From Campylobacterota bacterium (GTDB taxonomy: Bacteria > Campylobacterota > Campylobacteria > Campylobacterales > SZUA-545): a DNA stretch of 8,819 bases. Position numbers and translations under genes: made by a program. Below, piece after piece: positions 1-6,995 of this stretch (positions within the stretch are counted from its first letter, which is position 1; each line of letters starts with the position of its first letter). The notes beneath the pieces were generated by a model, which was not told the DNA's origin, ran no database searches, and worked only from the letters and a program-made list of their open reading frames with translations. The DNA lies in contig JAUPLZ010000167.1 of assembly GCA_030836705.1 (NCBI GenBank), positions 1-8,819 on the forward strand, written 5' to 3'.

Positions 1-1676
1 AAATCTACTTTCGCTTCTATTCTCTCATAAGCCTCTTTTTTTAATTTTTCATCTATTGTTTTGTCTTTTTTTGTTGCTCTTTGAGTTGCTAGTTTTTCGA
101 CTACATACTTAAATAGCTCAGAATTTGCGATATAGTTTATGATTTTTAGCGGAGTTTTTGTGCTTGGAAAATGTGAAGCTAGAGTATAAAACATATTGAT
201 AAATCTAGCAGAGTCGTTGTTTAGTTTAGGATGAGTCAGCACCGGATTTTCTAAGAGGTTTTTATCAAAACCCAGCTCTTTAAATCTTGTTTTTAGGTTG
301 GTAGCCGGCAAAAGTTCTTCAAAAAGTCCGAGTTGATAGTTTTTGGCTGTTTGTTCAAAAATCTTTACCTCTTTATCGGGATTTAAAATTCCTTCAATTG
401 GATTTTTGTGACCTAGTTTATAAAGAGCTGTGTGAAGCTCTCTTGCAATTGCCGCACCGATTCCTTGACCATATTCAAAAATATGAATAAAGGCAAGCAG
501 ATCTTTTGGATTTAAAAAAAGCGTAAAGATATCAAGAATTATTTTTATCTCTTTTGTATCAAAAAGAGAGCTTGAACCTTTTCTTTTTGACGGTATTTTA
601 TGCTCTCTTAGCATGGCTTCAATCCCGTCTGCTGAAGAGTTGTTTCTAAAAATAACGGCAATTTCGTTTTTTGGATTTTTTGAATTGGCTATGAGTTTTG
701 CTATGCCTTCATATTGAAGATAGAGTTCATCATAGACCAAGAGCGCAGGAGGAGGAAAATGCCCGCTTTTTACAACTTTTAACTCTTTTGGATAGATTCT
801 TTCATTGTTTGATATAACTCTGTTTGCAAGAGACAAGATGGGTGCACTTGAGCGGTAGTTTTTATCAAGCGAAAATAGTTTTGAATTATCATATCTATTA
901 ACAAATCCGGCTATTATCTCTATTTTTGCTCCATTAAATGCGTAAATACTCTGGTCATAATCTCCAACACAAAAAAGAGAGTCAGAGTTAATTGCCTCTA
1001 TAAGTGAATTTTGCAGAGGATTTGTGTCTTGAAATTCATCGATTAAAACCTCTTTAAAAGGCGAAGCAAGCCCGTTTCTTAGTCTCTCTCTCATGGTAAT
1101 CAAAAGGTCATTAAAAGAGACAAATCCAAGCGAGCTTTTAAGCTCTTCAAACTCATCGATAATATCTTGATAAATCTCGGCAAAAGGTTCGTTGTTTTGG
1201 TTTTTTTCAACCACCCATTTTTTAAAATCATCAACCGCATCATTTTGAAAAAGACTGTATAAATCGTATAAATATGCAGAAGAGAGAGCACCTTTTGCGT
1301 CATTGTGGTGAAACTGTCTTTTTTCGTAGACGCTTCTAAATAGTGTTTTTATTTCAGTAGGCTGTTTTAGTATAATTTTTTCGCCGGAATCCTTAAGCCA
1401 TTTGTAGCTTACTGCGTGGAATGTGCCGGCTTTTATCATCATGGCTTTTTCTTTTCCAAAAAATTGAGCCAGCCTTTCGACCATTTCGGCAGAGGCTTTG
1501 TTTGTGAATGTGAGCAGCAGAATTTGATCAGGCGAAATACCGCTTTGAAGAAGATATGAAATACGACCTACGATTGTTGAGGTTTTCCCTGTTCCTGCTG
1601 AAGCTATGATTAGATTTTTACCGCTTGGAGCTGTTGCTGCGGCGTACTGTTCTTGATTGAGTTTTGATAATGGCAT
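1..1676 (-). CDS. UvrD/Rep-family superfamily 1 ATP-dependent DNA helicase, 3' end missing
   Basis: A continuous minus-strand frame runs from ATG at 1676 off the left edge: 558 complete codons and no stop. The protein begins MPLSKLNQEQYAAATAPSG, the usual start of UvrD/Rep/PcrA helicases, with a Q motif. Visible SF1 motifs are motif I SAGTGKT (residues 26-32), Ia LLLTFTNKASAEM (53-65), motif II DEFQD (213-217), motif III GDYDQSIYAF (238-247) and motif IV NYRSS (273-277). Motifs V and VI should lie beyond the edge; family members of about 650-700 residues would be missing roughly the last 100-140. These enzymes move 3' to 5' on single-stranded DNA in repair or replication restart. The start is the only ATG that fits; GTG at 1691 and TTG at 1682 are in frame but have no better ribosome site. 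It begins 34 bases after fliW, probably co-transcribed. Whether it is UvrD itself or a second paralogue cannot be told. Confidence 0.93.
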   Translation of the reverse strand, partial: MPLSKLNQEQYAAATAPSGKNLIIASAGTGKTSTIVGRISYLLQSGISPDQILLLTFTNKASAEMVERLAQFFGKEKAMMIKAGTFHAVSYKWLKDSGEKIILKQPTEIKTLFRSVYEKRQFHHNDAKGALSSAYLYDLYSLFQNDAVDDFKKWVVEKNQNNEPFAEIYQDIIDEFEELKSSLGFVSFNDLLITMRERLRNGLASPFKEVLIDEFQDTNPLQNSLIEAINSDSLFCVGDYDQSIYAFNGAKIEIIAGFVNRYDNSKLFSLDKNYRSSAPILSLANRVISNNERIYPKELKVVKSGHFPPPALLVYDELYLQYEGIAKLIANSKNPKNEIAVIFRNNSSADGIEAMLREHKIPSKRKGSSSLFDTKEIKIILDIFTLFLNPKDLLAFIHIFEYGQGIGAAIARELHTALYKLGHKNPIEGILNPDKEVKIFEQTAKNYQLGLFEELLPATNLKTRFKELGFDKNLLENPVLTHPKLNNDSARFINMFYTLASHFPSTKTPLKIINYIANSELFKYVVEKLATQRATKKDKTIDEKLKKEAYERIEAKVD

Positions 1677-1710
1677 GCGCAATTTTAGCACACGCCATGT
1701 TTTGTTTAGA

Positions 1711-2109
1711 TTACGAGGCTTTTTTGTCTTTTAGGTACTCTTTTAATTGTTTGGATACTCCAAAATCTGGGTAATCTTTTGATGATAGCACAGCTTGCCC
1801 CATTGTGCCGTTGTCCATATTAAAGACCAAAGGAGCTAGAAAATTTACTATTGAATTTTCAATAGGTTTTTGCATTACAAGAATATTAAAAATATTAATT
1901 TTTGAGTTTTGGTTGATATCCAAAAGAACTTGAACCGGTGAAGGAACATCAAAAGAATACTCTCTTAAAGCATATGGATTTATTAGCGTAAAGGAGATGT
2001 TTTTGTTTTTTACATCTGTTATTACGGCTGTTGTTTCGTCTATGATTTTTAATTCAACTTTTTCAGTTTGCTCAAATCCCAAAATAGGTGTTTTTACTTC
2101 AAATACCAT
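1711..2109 (-). CDS. fliW: Flagellar assembly factor FliW
   Basis: The 132-residue protein has the length and sequence of FliW. It opens with a short strand and a PILGFEQ segment matching the family's 'P.(L/I)GFE' start, and continues with the 'TLINPYAL' and 'LDINQNSKINIFNILV' blocks typical of this beta-barrel family. FliW binds flagellin and, when released, antagonises the translational regulator CsrA, so flagellin synthesis follows filament export; this is established for Bacillus and Campylobacter, and its action here is inferred. The start has a strong AAGGA site (2117-2121) with 7-base spacing. thiS lies 53 bases upstream and the helicase gene 34 bases downstream. A candidate sigma-54 promoter lies in the upstream gap, which would suit a flagellar gene in this phylum. 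No csrA or flagellin gene is adjacent. Confidence 0.93.
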   Translation of the reverse strand: MVFEVKTPILGFEQTEKVELKIIDETTAVITDVKNKNISFTLINPYALREYSFDVPSPVQVLLDINQNSKINIFNILVMQKPIENSIVNFLAPLVFNMDNGTMGQAVLSSKDYPDFGVSKQLKEYLKDKKAS

Positions 2110-2142
2110 AATCTTTTCCTTTTATTTGCGTTTGAGGTAAAC

Positions 2143-2159
2143 ATGCAAAATATATTCCC
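2143..2159 (-). promoter_or_regulatory. Candidate sigma-54 (RpoN) promoter for fliW
   Basis: On the minus strand the gap between thiS and fliW reads GGGAATATATTTTGCAT. A GG (2158-2157) and a GC (2146-2145) are separated by exactly 10 bases, the invariant -24/-12 spacing, and the surrounding GGAA and TTTTGC bases fit the sigma-54 sites I recall for Campylobacter and Helicobacter flagellar genes. The predicted start near 2134 would leave a leader of about 25 bases containing the AAGGA ribosome site. It departs from consensus by lacking the T before GG and the C after GGAA. This is an inference from one match in AT-rich DNA. Confidence 0.45.
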
Positions 2160-2162
2160 TTT

Positions 2163-2363
2163 TCAACCGCCGCCTACAAAGTGAAGCATCTCTATTTTAT
2201 CGCCGTCGTTTAGCGTATGTGAACCCCATTTTTCTTTTTTGATTATTTGCATATTCACAGCGCAAGCCATTACTTTCTCTTCTATTTGAAGGAGTGCCAT
2301 TATCTCTTTTAGTTTTGAGTTCTTGGCAAACTCTCTCTTTTCGCCGTTAATTATTAACTGCAT
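2163..2363 (-). CDS. thiS: Sulfur carrier protein ThiS
   Basis: A 66-residue protein with the ubiquitin-like beta-grasp pattern of ThiS: it starts MQLIINGEKREF, has a central 'ACAVNMQII' strand, and ends 'DGDKIEMLHFVGGG' with the C-terminal Gly-Gly that is adenylated and converted to a thiocarboxylate. ThiS donates sulfur to thiazole synthase ThiG in thiamine biosynthesis. The frame stays open upstream to an ATG at 2447, but that extension lies inside dctQ and has no homology. The start at 2363 has an AAGGA site (2370-2374, 6-base spacing) and family-typical length. Its ATG overlaps the dctQ stop by one base (TAATG), suggesting translational coupling. No thiG, thiF or thiH is in the window, so the rest of the pathway must be elsewhere. 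Confidence 0.93.
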   Translation of the reverse strand: MQLIINGEKREFAKNSKLKEIMALLQIEEKVMACAVNMQIIKKEKWGSHTLNDGDKIEMLHFVGGG

Positions 2364-2869
2364 TAAATTTCCTTTTTTGTTAGAATTTGAATCGATTTTA
2401 TAATCTCGCAAAAAGCCTGCAATACAAGAAGTAAAAAACCTATCCAAATAAAACTTTTAATCACAAACATATATTCCAATCCGCCTGGATTTGCCGACAC
2501 TTCATTTTCGACAAATGAAGTATAAGAAAAATCAAAACCGTTGTAAATAATAAAAAAACTAAATGGAATGATAAAAAAAACTATACCAAAAATATTTAAT
2601 AACTCTTTTGTTTTATAAGAAAAATTTTCATAAAAAATATCAACTCTTACATGAGATTTATGCTTTAAAGCATATGAAATGCCAAGCAAAAAAACAATAG
2701 CAAAAAGATACCACTCAAGCTCTTGAAGCGCTATGCTTCCTGCGCTAAAAATATATCTACTTGCCGTATCAAAAACTACAAGCAGAATAAGCGCAATGAG
2801 AACAAAAGATGCGATTTTGCCGACTATTTCACTAAAGGCGTCAATGCCGTTAATTATTTTTTCCATCAT
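2363..2869 (-). CDS. TRAP transporter small permease subunit (DctQ family), without adjacent partners
   Basis: The 168-residue membrane protein has four hydrophobic segments (about residues 18-35, 53-68, 92-110 and 137-156), the DctQ topology. Family signatures are visible: RYIFSAGSIALQELEWYLF (38-56) after the first helix, HVRVDIFYE (73-81) after the second, and ANPGGLEYMFVIKSF (126-140) leading into the fourth. DctQ normally pairs with the 12-helix DctM permease and a periplasmic DctP binding protein to import organic acids by sodium or proton symport. Neither partner gene is here: murF lies upstream and thiS downstream. The start overlaps the murF stop (ATGA), and a second ATG follows immediately at 2866, so either Met could be used. 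Substrate cannot be guessed. Family assignment is firm; function without a known partner is not. Confidence 0.88.
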   Translation of the reverse strand: MMEKIINGIDAFSEIVGKIASFVLIALILLVVFDTASRYIFSAGSIALQELEWYLFAIVFLLGISYALKHKSHVRVDIFYENFSYKTKELLNIFGIVFFIIPFSFFIIYNGFDFSYTSFVENEVSANPGGLEYMFVIKSFIWIGFLLLVLQAFCEIIKSIQILTKKEI

Positions 2870-4317
2870 ATAAAACTCGGTGCATCATTTGCAAAAAGTA
2901 TCAAATCGCCGCTATGCGTTTCGACCGATAGCATTTTTTCCATTCCTTGTTTGTTAAAAACTCTCTTTCTTCTGCCGACATCTATGTATTTTGAAAGCGT
3001 GGTATCGTTTACATCGCTTGTAATTATTGCCAAATCAAAAACCTCATTGATTCTTTTCGCAAGAGTTGCGTTTGACTCTTCGTTTGATTCCACTATTCCG
3101 GGGGTTACTATGATTTTTCTGCCTTTGTATTCGCTTGCTATTCTTATTGCTTCAAGCATTCCTTCTAGGTTGCCGTTAAAGCTGTCGTCTATGATTATCT
3201 TTCCGCCTGCTTCTATTTTTTGCATTCTGTGTTCGATTGGTTTTAAAAGCTTGACTTTTCTTACAAGTTCGGCTTCATCAACTCCTAGTTCTCTAGCGCA
3301 CAAAAAGGCTGCCGTAATATTTACGGCATTAAATCCCCCTATTAAAGAGCAGCTAAGATGGATAGTTTTTTCATTTTCTACAATATCCCAGCTAACACCG
3401 TCAAGAGTGGAAATGATATTTTTTATTTTAATATCCGCATTTTCGCCAAAAACATCCAAAAGAGGCGCTTTTATGCCAGCACTCTCGTGCACGAATCCTT
3501 TTTTCATTTTCGGACTTACTAAAATTTCTCTCTTTGTCGCTTTTATTCTATCTAGCGTTTTGAAATATTCTATGTGCTGCTCGCCGACAGAGCCTAAAAT
3601 CGCATAATCATGTTCTAAAAGTCTTGCGATTTTTAAAATATCGTGTTTTTCTCTGGCACCCGCTTCTGCTATATAAAGCTCGCAATCTTTCGGAAGGTTT
3701 TTGTTTATATCAGCTATTAGACCTATCTCGGTATTTACGCTTTTTGGTGTTTTGTATGCATTAAAATTTGACGAAACCAGCTGAAAAAGAAAGTTTTTTA
3801 TGCTTGTTTTGCCAAAGCTCGCGGTGATTGCGACTATTTTTAGATTCGGCATGCTTTTTAGTTTGGCTTTTGCGTTTGCTTTATAGTAGTAAAAAAAGAG
3901 ATATTCGCTAAGCATACTCAAAAAATATGCCAAGATTAAAGGCGTGATAACTCCATAATATTCGCAACTATTAAAGCATATCATCTGCTCAATTGCGGTA
4001 AGTGATATAAGAAAGAAAAAGTACCTTTTTACTCTCGCGGTAAAAATAAGTTTTTTGTCAAGCTTTCTGTACCAAATGACAAATATCGGAAAATAACCAA
4101 AAAAAAGAAAAATCCAAAAATATTTATTAACCGTATAATAAGCGGCAATCGGCAGCAGTAAAAACACTAGATGCCATTGATATTTTTTGTGGTGTAAAAA
4201 AACCCTTTCTATTCGATAGCTATACCATTGCATATTTAATATAAAATAACCGCCAAGCGCTATAATAAAGGCAAAATGTACCGCTATTTGAAAGTAACTT
4301 TGTATTTCATCTTGCAT
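2866..4317 (-). CDS. murF: UDP-N-acetylmuramoyl-tripeptide--D-alanyl-D-alanine ligase (MurF) with membrane-spanning N-terminus
   Basis: The 483-residue protein has two parts. Residues 1 to about 148 hold four or five hydrophobic segments (about 11-29, 49-63, 67-83, 99-113, 120-145). Residues 155-483 are a Mur ligase: P-loop TASFGKTS (165-172, Lys170), EAGAREKHDI (218-227), GSVGEQHIEYF (242-252), FNAVNITAA (329-337), HRM (363-365) and DDSFNGN (377-383), the MurF form of the DD(S/T)(Y/F)N.N motif. MurF adds D-Ala-D-Ala to UDP-MurNAc-tripeptide, completing the cytoplasmic peptidoglycan precursor. The usual soluble N-terminal substrate domain is not recognisable; the membrane region replaces it. 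I believe this is a trait of Campylobacterota MurF but could not check. The start has an AAGGAA site with 7-base spacing. murF leads the minus-strand operon and is divergent from clpS. Confidence 0.9.
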   Translation of the reverse strand: MQDEIQSYFQIAVHFAFIIALGGYFILNMQWYSYRIERVFLHHKKYQWHLVFLLLPIAAYYTVNKYFWIFLFFGYFPIFVIWYRKLDKKLIFTARVKRYFFFLISLTAIEQMICFNSCEYYGVITPLILAYFLSMLSEYLFFYYYKANAKAKLKSMPNLKIVAITASFGKTSIKNFLFQLVSSNFNAYKTPKSVNTEIGLIADINKNLPKDCELYIAEAGAREKHDILKIARLLEHDYAILGSVGEQHIEYFKTLDRIKATKREILVSPKMKKGFVHESAGIKAPLLDVFGENADIKIKNIISTLDGVSWDIVENEKTIHLSCSLIGGFNAVNITAAFLCARELGVDEAELVRKVKLLKPIEHRMQKIEAGGKIIIDDSFNGNLEGMLEAIRIASEYKGRKIIVTPGIVESNEESNATLAKRINEVFDLAIITSDVNDTTLSKYIDVGRRKRVFNKQGMEKMLSVETHSGDLILFANDAPSFI

Positions 4318-4470
4318 AATTGTTTCCTTGAACTATTTTGAGCTACAATCAAAAAAACTAAAAAATTATTACTTCTAAAGATTTTTTTCGTAAAAATTAG
4401 CAAAAGACCTTATGCTAACAGCCGTTGTAGTAAGGCGATTTTATCAAATATGTGGTTAAAGGATGTGGGT
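4318..4470. promoter_or_regulatory. Divergent control region between murF and clpS, with an inverted repeat
   Basis: This stretch separates the two divergent transcripts and must hold both promoters if they start here. On the plus strand TATGCT (4411-4416) is a possible -10 for clpS, with only a poor -35 match (TTCGTA, 18-base spacing). It overlaps the right arm of an inverted repeat, TTAGCA (4397-4402) and TGCTAA (4413-4418), separated by 10 bases, which could be an operator or chance. On the minus strand, T-runs precede GATTGTAGCT about 30 bases before murF, resembling T-rich Campylobacterota promoters with weak -35 elements. None of these assignments is firm. Confidence 0.35.
4458..4463 (+). 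promoter_or_regulatory. Ribosome binding site that points to the clpS GTG start
   Basis: AAAGGA lies 7 bases before GTG at 4471, ideal spacing. It sits downstream of the in-frame ATG at 4450, whose own upstream region has only AAGG at about 13 bases. This favours GTG at 4471 as the clpS start. Confidence 0.7.
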
Positions 4471-4773
4471 GTGAGCGTTAAAAGCCATACGGAAAGCTCT
4501 GTAGAGATAGATATAAAAAAACCAAAGAAATATGTTGTTATTATGCATAATGATAATTACTCTACTTGGGAGTTTGTAATAGAGGTGCTAAAGAAAGTTT
4601 TTCACAAAACCGAAAACGAAGCAGTAGAGATTACAAGCAATATACACAATAACGGTGTAGGTATTTGCGGAGTCTACCCAAACGAGATAGCCGTTATGAA
4701 ATTGCAGCAGGTGCACTCTTTGGCAAAAGCCAACGGTTACCCGCTAAAATGTACAATTGAAGAAGAGAGATAA
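4471..4773 (+). CDS. clpS: ClpS, N-degron adaptor of ClpAP, with altered binding-pocket residues
   Basis: Starting at GTG 4471 the protein has 100 residues. A flexible tail (1-20) precedes the ClpS core: YVVIMHNDNYSTWEFVIEVL (21-40), EITSNIHNNGVGICGVYPNEIA (53-74), and the closing PLKCTIEEE. ClpS binds N-terminal Leu, Phe, Tyr or Trp and hands the substrate to the ClpA N-domain. The alpha-amino contacts are kept: Asn27, Asp28 and His59 match N34, D35 and H66 of E. coli. The two pocket methionines are not: M40 aligns with Trp33 and M62 with Thr55, and D36 aligns with Asn29. An in-frame ATG at 4450 would add seven residues (MWLKDVG), but the ribosome site favours GTG. The TAA stop overlaps the clpA ATG by one base (TAATG), so the two are probably coupled. 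Family certain; start moderately sure. Confidence 0.93.
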   Translation: MSVKSHTESSVEIDIKKPKKYVVIMHNDNYSTWEFVIEVLKKVFHKTENEAVEITSNIHNNGVGICGVYPNEIAVMKLQQVHSLAKANGYPLKCTIEEER

Positions 4774-6995
4774 TGCTTAGTAAAGATTTAAATAAACTTT
4801 TAGTAACTACCATAAGAGAAGTAAAAAGAAGAAGACATGAGTATATTACGGTCGAGCATTTAATATATGCATCTTTGTTTGATAATGCAATAGCTGAAAT
4901 ACTCAAAGAGTGCGGTGCGAATTTGTCACAGCTAAAAATAAAACTTGATGAATATCTCTCAAAAGAAATGGAGCAGATACCAGAAGGCGTTGCGGCTGAG
5001 CCGGTTCAAACCGTTGCATTTCAAAGAGTTATGCAGTCGATGCTTGAACATGTCCAGATTACTGGAAAAAAAGAGGCGGATCAAGGCGATTTGCTAGCCT
5101 CGCTATTTCAAGAAAAAGAGTCGTTCGGCATTTATCTTTTTAACCAGCAAGGCATAGAGAGAGTTAATGTGCTGGAGATAATCTCTCACAACGATATAAA
5201 AGAGATAGGTGATTTTTCGCAGCAAACAGACAATCAAAAAGAAAAAAAAGACAAAACATATCTCGCTGAATTTGCAAAAGAGCTAGTAAAAGAGGCTACT
5301 AGCGGTCATATAGATCCAATAATAGGCAGAGAGGGCGAAATAGCAAGAGCGGTTCAAATTCTTTGCAGGAGAAAGAAAAATAACCCGATTTTCGTAGGCG
5401 AACCGGGAGTCGGCAAGACTGCAATTGCAGAAGGATTGGCGCTTAAAATAGCAAGCGGCGATATTCCTGAAATTCTAAAAGATTCCAAAATTTACTCTCT
5501 TGATATGGGAACTCTTGTGGCGGGTACGAAATATAGAGGCGATTTTGAAAAAAGACTAAAAGGCGTAATCGAAGAAGCCAATAAATCACCAAAAAATATT
5601 TTATTTATTGATGAAATTCACACTTTAGTCGGCGCAGGAAGTTCCGGCGGAGGGGCAATGGATGCTTCAAATATACTAAAACCCACACTTGCTTCAGGCA
5701 AGATGAAATGCATGGGCGCTACAACATTTTCGGAATATAGGAGCTATTTTGAAAAAGACAAGGCGCTAAGCAGGCGATTTCAAAAGATTGATGTTCCAGA
5801 GCCAAGTATTGAAGAGACTGTAAAGATTTTAAAAGGTCTAAAAGACAAATACGAAGAGCATCACGGCGTAAAATATTCGCTTTCCGCATTAAGGGCTGCC
5901 GCCGAGCTTTCTTATAAATATATCAATGAAAAGTTTTTACCGGATAAAGCCATAGATGTTATTGATGAGGTTGGAGCATCTTTTCATCAGCTTCCAAAAT
6001 CAAAAAGCAGAATAAATGTCACAAAACAAGATGTCCAAAGAGTAGTCTCTATGATTGCAAGGGTGCCGATAAGCGATGCAAGTCCTGACAATAAAGAAAA
6101 ATTAAAAGCACTGGAGCTTGATTTAAAGCATAGAATTTTTGGTCAGAATAAGGCTATTGAGCAACTATCAAAAGCAATAAAAAGAGCAAAAGCGGGGCTG
6201 TCAAGTCCAAATAAGCCTTTGGGGTCGTTTTTGTTCAGCGGACCGACAGGAGTTGGGAAGACAGAGGTTGCAAAACAGCTTGCAAATATTTTAGGAATCC
6301 ATTTTGAGAGATTTGATATGAGTGAATACATGGAAAAGCACACCGTATCAAGACTTATAGGCGCACCTCCTGGATATATAGGATTTGAGCAAGCGGGGCT
6401 TTTGAGCGAATCTATAAGAAAAAATCCGCATTCCGTGCTTCTTTTGGACGAGATAGAAAAAGCGCATCCAGATCTTTTGAATATTCTTCTTCAGGTTATG
6501 GACAGTGCATCTTTAACGGATAATAACGGCGTAAAAATTGACTTTAGAAGCGTAACTCTTATAATGACTAGCAACATAGGAGCAACCGAAGCAAGCGTTA
6601 TGGGCTTTAATAGCGTTCAAGAGAATAGAAGCGATGAGGCTATAAAGAGATTTTTTTCACCTGAGTTTAGAAACAGACTTGATGCGATAGTCAATTTCTC
6701 TCCGCTTTCGCAAGATGTGATGATACACATCGTCGAGAAGTTTATCGATGAAATTGAAGAGCAAACGAAAAGAAAAGGAGTTGAAATACATATAAGCGAA
6801 AAAGCAAAAGAGTATCTGGCAAAAAAAGGTTATAGCTCAGAATATGGTGCAAGACCGCTTGGTATTTTGCTGCAAGAGCAAATAAAAGACCCGATTGCCG
6901 ATGAGATGCTTTTTGGCAAGCTAGAAAACGGAGGCGTTGTAAATATTGAGCTTGAAGATGATAAGCTAAAATTTGAATTTGCGGCAAAAAATTGA
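4773..6995 (+). CDS. clpA: ClpA, ATP-dependent Clp protease unfoldase subunit
   Basis: The 740-residue protein is close to E. coli ClpA (758). An N-domain (about 1-145, two Clp repeats) docks ClpS and is followed by a charged linker (150-165). AAA-1 has Walker A GEPGVGKTA (209-217, Lys215), Walker B with Asp280/Glu281 and a RRF arginine-finger segment. There is no long coiled-coil middle domain, which separates it from ClpB and ClpC. AAA-2 has Walker A GPTGVGKTE (490-498, Lys496), pore loop GYIGF, Walker B with Asp559/Glu560, and FRNRLD. MGF (610-612) lies where the ClpP-docking IGL loop belongs. ClpA forms hexamers that unfold substrates into ClpP, which is not encoded here. Its ATG overlaps the clpS stop and its TGA overlaps the aat start, so clpS-clpA-aat looks like one coupled unit. 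Confidence 0.97.
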   Translation: MLSKDLNKLLVTTIREVKRRRHEYITVEHLIYASLFDNAIAEILKECGANLSQLKIKLDEYLSKEMEQIPEGVAAEPVQTVAFQRVMQSMLEHVQITGKKEADQGDLLASLFQEKESFGIYLFNQQGIERVNVLEIISHNDIKEIGDFSQQTDNQKEKKDKTYLAEFAKELVKEATSGHIDPIIGREGEIARAVQILCRRKKNNPIFVGEPGVGKTAIAEGLALKIASGDIPEILKDSKIYSLDMGTLVAGTKYRGDFEKRLKGVIEEANKSPKNILFIDEIHTLVGAGSSGGGAMDASNILKPTLASGKMKCMGATTFSEYRSYFEKDKALSRRFQKIDVPEPSIEETVKILKGLKDKYEEHHGVKYSLSALRAAAELSYKYINEKFLPDKAIDVIDEVGASFHQLPKSKSRINVTKQDVQRVVSMIARVPISDASPDNKEKLKALELDLKHRIFGQNKAIEQLSKAIKRAKAGLSSPNKPLGSFLFSGPTGVGKTEVAKQLANILGIHFERFDMSEYMEKHTVSRLIGAPPGYIGFEQAGLLSESIRKNPHSVLLLDEIEKAHPDLLNILLQVMDSASLTDNNGVKIDFRSVTLIMTSNIGATEASVMGFNSVQENRSDEAIKRFFSPEFRNRLDAIVNFSPLSQDVMIHIVEKFIDEIEEQTKRKGVEIHISEKAKEYLAKKGYSSEYGARPLGILLQEQIKDPIADEMLFGKLENGGVVNIELEDDKLKFEFAAKN

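Noticed and set aside
1100..1303. A 67-codon minus-strand frame within the helicase region
   Set aside because: It is in a different frame from the helicase, whose SF1 motifs lie on both sides of it in one unbroken reading frame.
2364..2447. A 28-residue N-terminal extension of ThiS from ATG at 2447
   Set aside because: It lies wholly inside dctQ, gives a non-homologous leader, and the ATG at 2363 has a good ribosome site and the normal ThiS length.
2723..3607. A 294-codon open frame on the plus strand
   Set aside because: It lies antisense to dctQ and murF, which have clear family motifs. Its product is low-complexity Ser/Leu/Phe-rich with no recognisable domain, as expected from the complement of an AT-rich gene.
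4450..4470. Longer ClpS start at ATG 4450
   Set aside because: Possible, but AAAGGA at 4458-4463 sits inside the extension at ideal spacing for GTG 4471, and the seven added residues fall in a non-conserved tail.
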